Positions 1 through 5,624 are shown, numbered from the stretch's first letter. The stretch is 9,181 bases of DNA from JBGPOS01 sp041488155 (GCA_041488155.1 JBGPOS010000102.1:1-9181), one strand, 5' to 3'. The notes: a model not told the origin generated them from the sequence alone. Program-made: numbers and translations.

Positions 1-222
1 CGCCCACTCACCGACGAGCAGAAGGCCGCCATCGCCGAGGCCCGCCAGTTCTACAAAGCGAAGGTCGCCGAGCGCGAGATCCTCCACCAGGCCGCGCTTC
101 GCAACGCCGGTACTCACGAGGAGATCGAACGGCTGAACGAGGATCTACGGCGCGACAAGGAGAGGCTGGCGAATGATCGCGACCGTAAGATCGCCGAGAT
201 CAGGAGAGAGGAGTCCTTGTAG
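1..222 (+). CDS. C-terminal part of a charged helical protein, unknown function
   Basis: Frame 1 is open from the left edge to a TAG at 220-222, giving 73 residues that begin RPLTDEQKAAIAEARQF. The upstream part of the gene lies outside the window. The visible part is very rich in Glu, Lys, Arg and Ala, with regularly spaced Leu and Ile. This predicts one or two long amphipathic helices or a coiled coil, for example around LNEDLRRDKERLANDRDRK. Codon use is strongly GC-biased at third positions, as expected for a real gene here. No catalytic motif, cysteine pair or membrane segment is present. The family is not recognised. A DNA-binding accessory protein or structural coiled coil are both possible, but neither can be shown. 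No hairpin terminator follows the stop. Confidence 0.6.
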   Translation, partial: RPLTDEQKAAIAEARQFYKAKVAEREILHQAALRNAGTHEEIERLNEDLRRDKERLANDRDRKIAEIRREESL

Positions 223-562
223 GCCCAGCGCCCTTCACCCGTGTTCCGCGACCTGGAGCGCGCGATTGTGAAGCCGCAAGCAGCTAAGATCAAAGATCAA
301 TCCAGTAGGTCGTGGGCACCGTGTAGCATTCAGCGTTGCGGGCCCGTGCAATTACCGAAGTCGACTCATAGAATCAGGACCACCTAGGCGGCGTCACATT
401 CCTTCGTATGACCGATGTCATCCCTGCCATTAGTCAGCTTTCAAGGGCCCGATAACACCTTAGTCATTATTTTCAGAATCAGTAATCTAATCTCGCAGCG
501 CTCTCTAAAGTCCCCTTCTTGTCGAGGACGACAACCAAGCAGACCGCGTATGGTCAGCGCAT
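223..562. other. Intergenic region without a recognised gene
   Basis: These 340 bases separate the left-edge gene from the converging minus-strand gene. The second half (about 380-500) is clearly less GC-rich than the rest of the window. It holds a short tandem repeat, agatcaa twice at 287-300, and several TTAGTCA-like words near 433 and 462. There is no convincing ORF with a ribosome binding site, no tRNA fold and no T-tailed hairpin. It may hold 3' untranslated regions or old insertion scar; nothing functional can be assigned. Confidence 0.5.
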
Positions 563-1240
563 CTAGAGCCCCATGAACTCCATCTCGACCGTGCCGCGCT
601 GAGGATCTTCGACCGTCCGTCTAATCGTCCGGCCCGGCTCCAGGACTTCGACCCGTCGGAACCATGCCAAGGACTCCTCTTCGGTCAGTTCCCGGTCAAG
701 CTCGGGGAACTCGAGGAAGATGGGCTTGAACCGCTGCTCTCGTCGGCCTCGGTAGAAAGAGTCCTTCGCCGACGCATACGTCATGAGACCCAGCTCCTCC
801 AGTTTGCCAAAGGCCTGCTCCGGGTTCTTCGCGCGTCTCGTGTCGATCAGCTGGCCCACGAGGCCGACGACGATCATGGGGTTCACCTTGTCGCGACCGA
901 TCGGGCGGCCGCGTTCCCGCCGCAGCTTGCCCGCGTCAGCCAGGCGGAGGTAGGTTTCTCGCACCCACGCGCTCGCTATGAACTCGGGGTTCATATCGAG
1001 CAATTCGAGGACGGCCGAGGGGTGTCCGGCATCGACACGCGCCTGGCACATTCGGAGAAGGTTGTCGGCTTGGCGTTTCCCCTGCTCCACGCTGGCCGGT
1101 AGGGTCGAGACCCCGTCAATGGCGAGCGTCCCGGGCATCCTGCACTGAACCTCTTCCCGCGGCTCCGTCGGCACCTCGCCCTCGGCCAGATGCGGTATGC
1201 CCGACAGAATCATTCGTGCCGGCGTTGCGATGTAACGCAT
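563..1240 (-). CDS. Conserved-looking hypothetical protein, 225 aa, possible DNA-binding accessory protein
   Basis: The start ATG at 1240-1238 is preceded on the minus strand by AAAGGAG (plus 1252-1258) about ten bases upstream, which fixes the start. The protein has no signal peptide and no membrane segment. Residues 1-60 look irregular. Residues 60-110 are helical (LLRMCQARVDAGHPSAVLEL). Residues 108-170 are basic and motif-like, with RERGRPIGRDKVN, a hydrophobic helix MIVVGLVGQLIDTRR, then AFGKLEELGLMTYASAKDSFYRGRRE. This layout resembles a helix-turn-helix followed by an Arg-rich recognition stretch, so DNA binding is an inference. The C-terminus (175-225) is acidic and then strand-rich. 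The gene is divergent from the recombinase cluster, across a 198-bp gap, and converges on the left-edge gene. Proteins of this style occur in integrative elements, but I cannot name a family. Confidence 0.7.
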   Translation of the reverse strand: MRYIATPARMILSGIPHLAEGEVPTEPREEVQCRMPGTLAIDGVSTLPASVEQGKRQADNLLRMCQARVDAGHPSAVLELLDMNPEFIASAWVRETYLRLADAGKLRRERGRPIGRDKVNPMIVVGLVGQLIDTRRAKNPEQAFGKLEELGLMTYASAKDSFYRGRREQRFKPIFLEFPELDRELTEEESLAWFRRVEVLEPGRTIRRTVEDPQRGTVEMEFMGL

Positions 1241-1250
1241 TGATTCCCTG

Positions 1251-1258
1251 CTCCTTTC
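1251..1258 (-). promoter_or_regulatory. Shine-Dalgarno site deciding the start of the 563-1240 gene
   Basis: On the minus strand the bases read GAAAGGAG, followed by ten bases to the ATG at 1240. No comparable site precedes the internal ATGs at residues 10 or 35, so the upstream ATG is preferred. Confidence 0.6.
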
Positions 1259-1438
1259 TCACCCGCTGATACTGGCGACGGAATTACTCCAACAGACTCC
1301 CGTTCGGGCCTCCTTCACGATACCCGCATGTTTGGGCGATGTGGGGACAAAGAATAACGGCCCCTGCCTGATCGCAAATCAGCGGGAGTGGGCAATGGTG
1401 GTGGTCGCGCGGCGTAGGGGCGTGGGCCGAAGTCGTCT

Positions 1439-1666
1439 ATGACGAAGCACGACTTGCTCGAGCATCTCGCCGACGTCGGCAGTGCCGACGCGACGGACGT
1501 CGCTGGGGCCTTCGACACGGCCTACGCGGCCGCGGCCATGGCGCTCTTGCGGTTGGCGAGGCAGGGCCTTGCCCGCCGCTACGTCGACGTCGATCGTGGG
1601 CTCTACTTCTACGAGCTCACCGAGCGTGGACACGCGCGGTTGACGTTCTTCCGAAACCATCCCTAG
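1439..1666 (+). CDS. Small winged helix-turn-helix protein, 75 aa
   Basis: This short protein looks like a single winged-helix DNA-binding domain. Residues 2-12 form a first helix. Residues 15-43 (ADATDVAGAFDTAYAAAAMA and LLRLARQGLARR) fit the helix-turn-helix. Residues 46-62 (RYVDVDRGLYFYELTERG) fit a beta wing followed by the TERG sequence common in PadR/MarR-like winged helices. The start is an ATG at 1439. An in-frame TAG at 1415 excludes a longer form. The ribosome binding site is weak, since only a GGGG run at 1417-1420 is present, about 18 bases upstream. It is the first gene of the plus-strand cluster and ends 19 bases before the zinc-ribbon gene. The position suggests a regulator of the recombinase module or an excision-type accessory factor; that role is inference. 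The fold assignment is moderately secure. Confidence 0.65.
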   Translation: MTKHDLLEHLADVGSADATDVAGAFDTAYAAAAMALLRLARQGLARRYVDVDRGLYFYELTERGHARLTFFRNHP

Positions 1667-1685
1667 CCAGAACGGAGATGAGTCA

Positions 1686-2216
1686 GTGCCGAGAAAGCCT
1701 CAAGCCCGCTCGCGACGATCACATCCTGACGCATCGTCCACACCCTCCTCTGGCCGGTCGCCGTCGGAATCGCGCCGTTCGGCGTCCCAGAGTCGCGTCG
1801 AGCCAGCCATATTTTGGCAATGCCAGACCTGCGGGGCGCCCGTCGATCCTCGGTTCGGCTCAGGGGACGATTCCTGGTGCCCGTCCTGCCACGCCACGGG
1901 AACCGTCATGGGGATGGAGGGACAGTACCCCTCACCCTCGATGTACGGCGCGTGGGTGGTTCAACGCGATCGAGAGAAACAGCGGAAACAGACCGAGGCC
2001 GAGGCCACGGAGCTCCTAGGACGTTACACCCCAATCACCAAGGAGGATGCGATGAAACGCACGAAGACCCACACCGGCACGTTCCACTGCCCGAGCTGCT
2101 TCACCGAGGTCGAGCTCGTCGCCGAGGAATCCTTAAAGTGCGACACATGCAAGGGCCCATTGGCGCCCGGGAGCCTCGACGAGATCTGGGCTGACGACGA
2201 GGAGGATGAGCAGTAG
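1686..2216 (+). CDS. Protein with two zinc ribbons, 176 aa
   Basis: The start is a GTG at 1686, preceded by GGAG at 1674-1677 with eight bases between. The ATG at 1678 overlaps that site and is in another frame. Residues 1-37 are Ser/Arg/Pro-rich and probably disordered. The first zinc ribbon has Cys46 and Cys49 (CQTC) with Cys65 and Cys68 (CPSC). A charged helix follows at about 92-112. The second ribbon has Cys135 and Cys138 (CPSC) with Cys152 and Cys155 (CDTC). The tail (165-176) is almost entirely Asp/Glu. Eight cysteines in four CxxC pairs make zinc binding well supported. The target, nucleic acid or protein, is unknown. The basic N-terminus and position between a winged-helix gene and recombinases suggest DNA or recombinase contact. 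A strong internal ribosome binding site before Met123 may also yield the second ribbon alone. Confidence 0.75.
   Translation: MPRKPQARSRRSHPDASSTPSSGRSPSESRRSASQSRVEPAIFWQCQTCGAPVDPRFGSGDDSWCPSCHATGTVMGMEGQYPSPSMYGAWVVQRDREKQRKQTEAEATELLGRYTPITKEDAMKRTKTHTGTFHCPSCFTEVELVAEESLKCDTCKGPLAPGSLDEIWADDEEDEQ
2040..2216 (+). promoter_or_regulatory. Internal Shine-Dalgarno and possible alternative start giving a 54-aa single zinc-ribbon protein
   Basis: AAGGAGG at 2040-2046 lies five bases before an in-frame ATG at 2052. It is the strongest ribosome binding site in the window. Translation from here would give 54 residues containing only the second zinc ribbon (CPSC and CDTC) and the acidic tail. It may instead be a chance product of the codons for Lys-Glu-Asp. 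Another possibility is that two once separate genes were fused. Confidence 0.35.
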
Positions 2217-2332
2217 TTCGGTCGTTCGGGCTGGCGAGGTCGGCAGCGACCACGGCGACGAAGGTGGGTCAAAACCCTCTCCCGGGCTTTGTGGTGCGCC
2301 TGTCGTTGCGGGCGGAAGGGTGGACCGCGATC

Positions 2333-2337
2333 GGAGG
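2333..2337 (+). promoter_or_regulatory. Shine-Dalgarno site deciding the start of the small serine recombinase
   Basis: GGAGG lies nine bases before the GTG at 2347. The same frame is open back to an ATG at 2206, but residues encoded by 2206-2346 do not resemble a resolvase N-terminus. The domain begins exactly at the GTG (MKVALYARVS). Confidence 0.7.
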
Positions 2338-2346
2338 TCAGCAACC

Positions 2347-2955
2347 GTGAAGGTCGCCCTCTACGCCCGTGTGTCCACCGAGGGCCAGGATCCCGAGGGC
2401 CAGCTGGTCGCCCTCCGCGCTCACGCCGCCCAGCGGGGCTGGCAGGGGGTCGAGGAGTTCGTCGACCGCGGCGTCTCGGGCGCCAAGGAGCGCCGACCGG
2501 CGCTCGACCGGCTGATGAAGGCCGCCTGGGCCGGCCACTTCCAAGTCGTCCTGGTGTGGCGCTTCGATCGCTTCGCCCGGTCGGTCAAGCACTTGGTCGC
2601 GGCCCTGGAGACGTTCCGCAGTCTCCATGTCGGGTTCGTCTCTCTCCAGGAGCAGCTCGACACCTCCACCCCCATCGGCCAGGCCATGTTCATCATCATC
2701 GGCGCCATGGCCCAGCTCGAACGCGACATCATCCGCGAGCGGGTGAAGGCCGGACTTGAGCGGGCCAAGGCCCGAGGGATCCGCCTTGGGCGCCCTCGGG
2801 TCCCGGTGGCCGCGGATGAGCTGGTGACCCTGCGGGCGCAGGGCCTCTCAATCGGGGAGATGGCCCGGCGGTTTCGCTGTAGCCGCTCAACCGTTCGCCG
2901 ATACCTGTCCACGGTTCTGACCCACGCCGCGACCGATCAGGACCGTGACGCCTGA
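2347..2955 (+). CDS. Serine recombinase, small DNA-invertase/resolvase type, 202 aa
   Basis: This is a complete small serine recombinase, which cuts and rejoins DNA through a covalent 5'-phosphoserine link. The catalytic domain spans about residues 3-140. It has Tyr6, Arg8 and Ser10 (the nucleophile, in YARVSTEGQ), the RGVSG loop at 41-45, Asp74-Arg75 and Arg78 in WRFDRFARS, and Glu125-Arg126 in MAQLERDII, which starts the long dimer/DNA helix. A linker, KARGIRLGRPRVP, leads to a C-terminal helix-turn-helix at about 156-188 (LSIGEMARRFRCSRSTVRRY), as in Hin, Gin and Tn3-type resolvases. All key residues are present, so it is probably active. The C-terminus overlaps the next ORF by 11 bases. 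Substrate sites are not evident: no pair of 26-bp inverted crossover sites was found nearby. It could therefore act as a resolvase, invertase or transposase of the surrounding element. Confidence 0.93.
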   Translation: MKVALYARVSTEGQDPEGQLVALRAHAAQRGWQGVEEFVDRGVSGAKERRPALDRLMKAAWAGHFQVVLVWRFDRFARSVKHLVAALETFRSLHVGFVSLQEQLDTSTPIGQAMFIIIGAMAQLERDIIRERVKAGLERAKARGIRLGRPRVPVAADELVTLRAQGLSIGEMARRFRCSRSTVRRYLSTVLTHAATDQDRDA

Positions 2956-3145
2956 GCGTCGACGGCCAACGCACCGCGACCCCCTTCACGGGCGGCGGCG
3001 CTCGGTGTCGCGGCCGGCCATTGACCGGCTGCTGCCCCCGGACCTACAATCGCGGCGACCCGTTGCCGACTGGCTGGCCTTCCTGGCTGAGCTGCTCGCG
3101 GCAGAGGCGATACAGGAATTCGCTGACCGAGGGGGCATCGAATGA
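2945..3145 (+). CDS. Small linker protein between two recombinases, 66 aa, candidate accessory factor
   Basis: This ORF starts with GTG at 2945 inside the end of the small recombinase. It ends in an ATGA overlap with the start of the large recombinase (ATG 3142, TGA 3143-3145). Such an arrangement usually means translational coupling. Residues 1-23 are strongly basic (RRRPTHRDPLHGRRRS). Residues 24-40 are Pro/Leu-rich. Residues 41-60 form a likely acidic amphipathic helix (ADWLAFLAELLAAEAIQEFA). Its own ribosome binding site is poor, which fits coupling to the upstream gene. No known family is recognised. Because it sits between two serine recombinases, a recombination directionality factor or a dimerisation partner is a reasonable hypothesis. 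The alternative is a non-functional open frame needed only to carry ribosomes to the next start. Confidence 0.55.
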   Translation: MTPERRRPTHRDPLHGRRRSVSRPAIDRLLPPDLQSRRPVADWLAFLAELLAAEAIQEFADRGGIE

Positions 3146-4848
3146 AGCGCTGTGCGATCTATGCCCGGTATTCCAGTGACCTGCAGTCCCCGAACTCCAT
3201 CGACGACCAGGTTCAGCTCTGCCGGGCCTACGCCGACCGGCAGGGCTGGGTAGTCATCGCGACCTACCACGATGCCGCCCTCTCCGGCTTCGGCGTCGAG
3301 CAGCGCCCTGGCTATCAGCAGCTTGTGGCCGCGGCCGGCGCAGCCCCACCCGGGTTTGACACCATCGTGGTCGAGGATCTCTCCCGCCTGACGCGGGACA
3401 CCGGCGAGCTCCTCCGCCTCTACCATCGCCTGCGCCTCAAGGGCATCGACATCGTGGGGGTGAGCGACGGCATCGCCAGCGGCCAGCAGGGGGGGAAGGT
3501 GCACCTGACCGTCAAGGGCCTCGTGAACGAACTCTATCTCGACGACCTCCGGGACAAAACCCATCGGGGGCTCGCCGGCTGCGCGACCCGGGGCCTGAGT
3601 GCCGGAGGCCGGATCTTTGGCTATCGGACGGTCCCTGTGGAGGCGGCCCGCCGGGGAGCCAAGCACACGGCTCCCGCCCGGTTCGAGATCGAACCGCAGG
3701 AAGCAGAGATCGTGCGACGGATCTTTCGGGATTACGCCAGCGGACAGAGCATGCAGGCCATCGCCTTCGCGCTGAACCGCGAGGGCGTGCACTTCCCGGC
3801 CCAAGAGACCCAGCGCGGGCCCCACCGCCGCGGGTGGGCCGTCTCCTCGGTCCGCGTCATCCTGCGGAACGAGAAGTATGCCGGGGTCTGGGTCTGGAAC
3901 AAGCGGCGGTTCATCAAGGACCCCGATACGGGGCGCCGCCGGGCACTCCCTCGGCCCGCCGAGGAGTGGATTCGCCAAGAGCGCCCAGAGCTCCGGATCA
4001 TCGACGCCGGCCTCTGGGAGGCCGTCCAAGAGCGGCTGGCGTTCGTGGAGAAGGCCTACGGCGTCGGGCCGGGCCAGCCTCCGCGCGGTGGCGCCCATGT
4101 GGCCTATTCCCCCTATCTCCTCTCCGGCGTGCTGCGGTGCGGGTGTTGCGGGGCGCGGATGGTGGCCCAGACGACCACACGAAAGAAGGGGACCGAGGTA
4201 TACCGGTACGGGGTCTATCGGTGCGGCTTCGCCAAGACCAAGGGGCCAGCGGTCTGTACGCACGGGACAGGGTATCGCCGGGAGCGGCTGGAGGGGGCGT
4301 TGCTGGCCAAGTTCCGTGAGGCGATGACTGCCCCCATGATCGACGCGCTTGCCCGCATGGTCAACGCCCAGCTCGAGGCAGTCTTCCAAGGACACAACGC
4401 CCGGACAGCCGAGCTGACGGGCGAGATTGAGCGCCTCGAGGGCCAAGCCAGTCACCTGGTCCGGTTTCTCGCGACTGGGGGCGACTCGCAAGCTGTCCGG
4501 GCTGAGCTGCGGACGATCGAGACGACGCTCGAGGGACTCCGGGCTGAGTGGGCGACCATCGAGAAGGCCTCGGCGCTCCCGCCGCCGCGCGTCCACCCAG
4601 CGTGGGTCATGACCAAACTGGAACGGCTGGATGAGTGGCTGCGGCGGGATCCCCAGCGCGCCAAGGTCGAGATCCTGAAGCATCTCGACGGAGACTTGGT
4701 GATTGTGCCGCGGCCGTCCATCACCGGCGAGCGGCGGGCCGAGATCAGCGGCCGCGCAAAAAGCGACAGCCTCCTGACGGATCAGGAGGCTGTTTGCCTA
4801 CAGGTGGTTGCGGGGGTCGGATTTGAACCGACGACCTTTGGGTTATGA
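3142..4848 (+). CDS. Large serine recombinase (integrase/transposase type), 568 aa
   Basis: The protein shows the usual large serine recombinase order. The catalytic resolvase domain is at about 3-145, with Tyr7, Arg9, Ser11 (YARYSS) and Asp79, Arg82, Arg85 in VVEDLSRLTRD. The helix leading to DNA is at 128-145 (NELYLDDLRDKTHRG). The 'recombinase' domain is at about 155-300 (GRIFGYR, EAEIVRRIFRDYASG, VRVILRNEKYAG). The zinc ribbon is at 326-375, with Cys333/Cys336 (CGCCG) and Cys361/Cys372. A coiled coil is at about 415-475. It starts by ATGA overlap, with GAGGGGG six bases upstream. The normal protein probably ends near residue 540. The last 28 residues are encoded by a tRNA terminator hairpin and the antisense of a tRNA 3' half, giving the tell-tale tail AGVGFEPTTFGL. 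The catalytic residues are all present. It is likely to integrate or excise the element carrying this cluster. Confidence 0.93.
   Translation: MKRCAIYARYSSDLQSPNSIDDQVQLCRAYADRQGWVVIATYHDAALSGFGVEQRPGYQQLVAAAGAAPPGFDTIVVEDLSRLTRDTGELLRLYHRLRLKGIDIVGVSDGIASGQQGGKVHLTVKGLVNELYLDDLRDKTHRGLAGCATRGLSAGGRIFGYRTVPVEAARRGAKHTAPARFEIEPQEAEIVRRIFRDYASGQSMQAIAFALNREGVHFPAQETQRGPHRRGWAVSSVRVILRNEKYAGVWVWNKRRFIKDPDTGRRRALPRPAEEWIRQERPELRIIDAGLWEAVQERLAFVEKAYGVGPGQPPRGGAHVAYSPYLLSGVLRCGCCGARMVAQTTTRKKGTEVYRYGVYRCGFAKTKGPAVCTHGTGYRRERLEGALLAKFREAMTAPMIDALARMVNAQLEAVFQGHNARTAELTGEIERLEGQASHLVRFLATGGDSQAVRAELRTIETTLEGLRAEWATIEKASALPPPRVHPAWVMTKLERLDEWLRRDPQRAKVEILKHLDGDLVIVPRPSITGERRAEISGRAKSDSLLTDQEAVCLQVVAGVGFEPTTFGL
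4758..4793 (-). terminator. Rho-independent terminator of the minus-strand tRNA fragment, inside the recombinase ORF
   Basis: A perfect 12-bp stem (4766-4777 with 4782-4793) encloses a four-base loop, CGGA. On the minus strand it is followed by CGC and then TTTTT (plus 4758-4762). This is a typical intrinsic terminator downstream of a tRNA whose 3' end lies at 4805. On the plus strand only TTTG follows, so termination there would be weak. The same bases code for recombinase residues near SLLTDQEAV. Confidence 0.8.
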
Positions 4849-4849
4849 G
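4805..4849 (-). pseudogene. 3' half of initiator tRNA-fMet (CAT); probable attachment site
   Basis: Read on the minus strand the 45 bases give, in order: the anticodon loop CTCATAA with anticodon CAT (plus 4843-4849), the 3' anticodon stem CCCAA, the variable loop AGGTC, a perfect T-arm (GTCGG TTCAAAT CCGAC), the acceptor strand CCCCGCA, discriminator A and encoded CCA. The CCC next to the loop and the CCCCGCAACCA end are features of bacterial initiator tRNAs. From memory the stretch differs from E. coli tRNA-fMet at only about two positions. Upstream on the minus strand (plus 4850 on) nothing pairs with the anticodon stem, and no D-arm or 5' acceptor strand is present. It cannot be a working tRNA and fits the duplicated core left by integration at the anticodon loop. 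Confidence 0.88.
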
Positions 4850-4971
4850 TCGTCTTTGGGCCTTGCTGGCAACCCTCTGATCTCGCGAAGAATGTTCGGA
4901 ATGGTCAACTGTTAACGACCCTTCGTGATGGAGCTGCGTACCTGTTGTTTGGGGGTGTTTCAGGCTCGTCT

Positions 4972-4989
4972 GGGAGCAAAACGGGAGCA
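4972..4989 (+). repeat. Pair of direct repeats GGGAGCA with 11-bp period
   Basis: GGGAGCA occurs at 4972-4978 and again at 4983-4989, so the copies are exactly 11 bases apart, one helical turn. It lies about 120 bases from the tRNA-fMet half. Similarly spaced short repeats beside tRNA attachment sites can be recombinase or accessory-protein binding sites; that role is inferred. Confidence 0.5.
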
Positions 4990-5091
4990 GATGACCTTTG
5001 GGTTTGACCCAACTCTCGCCGGCAGCCTCGCCTCATGGCCGACCATCCTCATCGCTGTTGAGCCTGCTGGTAGCCCCAAGGTAATCTGCTC
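4985..5091. repeat. Imperfect 18-bp inverted repeat
   Basis: The reverse complement of 4985-5002 matches 5074-5091 at 16 of 18 positions. The core is AAGGT followed one base later by ATCTGCTC, and the spacer is 71 bases. The right arm overlaps the putative transposase start codons. The left arm overlaps a 12-base match to the tRNA anticodon region. It may be a rearranged terminal repeat or a duplicated, inverted fragment. Confidence 0.5.
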
Positions 5092-5240
5092 GTCGGTGAA
5101 CTTGCTCGTGTTCATCGGGCCCGTCCTCCTGCCCGGGGGAGCCCGCCGGGGCCGTGGCCCGCAGCCTAGCCCACAACGAGCGGCCGGGTGGACTCAAAAA
5201 CGGGGAGGACCGCCCCACTCTAAATGGGCGTGCTCAGGGA

Positions 5241-5264
5241 CGGGCTGACACTCTTGTCAGTCCG
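5241..5264. repeat. Stem-loop, 10-bp stem with one G-T pair
   Basis: Bases 5241-5250 pair with 5255-5264 (core CTGACA / TGTCAG), closing a four-base loop CTCT. There is no T run on either side, so it is not a typical terminator. It lies just outside the putative transposase remnant, and could be a regulatory RNA stem or part of an element end. Confidence 0.45.
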
Positions 5265-5372
5265 GGGACAACCGGCGTCAGGGACCAGCTGCACCTCTCA
5301 GAGGGTTACTGCTCTGCCGGCTGAATTGAGGCTTCCGCTTTTTCAATCGGGACGCCGACTCGGCGCGGTCCA

Positions 5373-5606
5373 TCACCGCACCACGCGAGCCGGAGCGCCG
5401 TCGGTGGGAGGGGCTTCAGCCCGTCGCTCCGCCGCCATGAGGAACGCGTGCCACTGTCGCACCGCCTCGTCGTACCGGTGGAGCACGGCCGTCCGCGCCA
5501 AGTCGAACCGGATGCGCTCGGAGGCCATGCCGGCGGCGAAACCCAGCGTGAGGAGGTAGAGCGACAGGCCGCCCAGCACGACCATCCAGCCTCGAGTCAT
5601 CGTCAT
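5373..5606 (-). CDS. Small single-pass membrane protein, 77 aa
   Basis: The start ATG at 5606-5604 has AAAGGA seven bases upstream (plus 5614-5619). Residues 7-28 (WMVVLGGLSLYLLTLGFAAG) form one membrane-spanning helix or an uncleaved signal anchor. Residues 30-62 are a charged amphipathic helix (RIRFDLARTAVLHRYDEAVR), and the tail is Pro/Ala-rich. It lies 18 bases downstream of the 188-aa gene on the same strand, with its ribosome binding site in that gap. The two are therefore probably one operon. The second gene also has an N-terminal membrane segment followed by helices, so the two products may act together at the inner membrane. No family is recognised and no enzyme motif is present. Confidence 0.7.
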   Translation of the reverse strand: MTMTRGWMVVLGGLSLYLLTLGFAAGMASERIRFDLARTAVLHRYDEAVRQWHAFLMAAERRAEAPPTDGAPARVVR

Positions 5607-5624
5607 GACGGTGTCCTTTCCGGT

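Larger units (their letters stand above)
1439..4849 (+). mobile_element. Probable serine-recombinase integration module ending at a tRNA-fMet attachment site
   Basis: Five co-directional genes (winged helix, double zinc ribbon, small recombinase, linker ORF, large recombinase) with short gaps or overlaps end exactly in a tRNA 3' half, as integration modules commonly do. The right limit is the tRNA fragment. The left limit is not visible: no second copy of the 45-bp tRNA core was found at 1-1438, and the divergent 563-1240 gene may or may not belong to it. Confidence 0.45.
4960..5115 (-). pseudogene. Decayed N-terminus of an IS3-family OrfA-like transposase
   Basis: On the minus strand an ATG at 5115-5113 is preceded by AGGAGG (plus 5125-5130) eight bases upstream, and translation starts MNTSKFTDEQI. 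This closely resembles the opening of IS3-family OrfA proteins (pattern MxxSKFTEEQI, followed by a helix containing LRQAE). The frame then loses resemblance. Removing one G from the GGGG run at about 5074-5077 would read on as TLGYQQAQQR and then stop, which keeps the expected QA of that helix. Only 11-18 residues are recognisable; the rest of the helix-turn-helix and the OrfB catalytic part are missing. The 51-codon frame as it stands ends at 4960. Short length limits certainty. Confidence 0.4.
4850..5372. other. Gene-poor segment with insertion remnants and repeats
   Basis: No intact gene is supported here. The open frames on both strands are short, lack family resemblance and have mixed composition. 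The segment holds a direct-repeat pair at 4972-4989, an imperfect inverted repeat (4985-5002 with 5074-5091), a 12-base copy of part of the tRNA (4993-5004), a probable IS3-type transposase start on the minus strand (5115 downward) and a stem-loop at 5241-5264. The picture is of decayed mobile DNA. Confidence 0.55.

Noticed and set aside
333..370. Words GTTGCGGGCCCG and CGACTCATA that resemble parts of tRNA-fMet
   Set aside because: The two pieces match opposite strands of the tRNA and are too short and disordered to be an attachment-site copy, so there is no left boundary evidence.
1262..1386. 9-bp inverted repeat CCCGCTGAT / ATCAGCGGG across the divergent gap
   Set aside because: Arms 107 bases apart and this short are expected by chance fairly often; no promoter logic ties to them.
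2206..2346. Longer N-terminus (47 residues) for the small recombinase from ATG 2206
   Set aside because: GGAGG at 2333-2337 and the exact start of the resolvase fold support GTG 2347; the extra residues resemble nothing.
2986..4683. 565-aa open frame on the minus strand
   Set aside because: It is exactly antisense to the clear large serine recombinase. It is rich in Pro, Gly, Leu and Asp as expected of GC-rich shadow frames, and shows no domain.
4925..5248. 107-aa plus-strand ORF
   Set aside because: It lacks family resemblance and a good ribosome binding site, and runs through repeats and the transposase scar.
4871..5307. 10-bp inverted repeat AACCCTCTGA / TCAGAGGGTT
   Set aside because: The arms do not extend beyond ten bases and enclose mixed sequence; too weak to call element ends.
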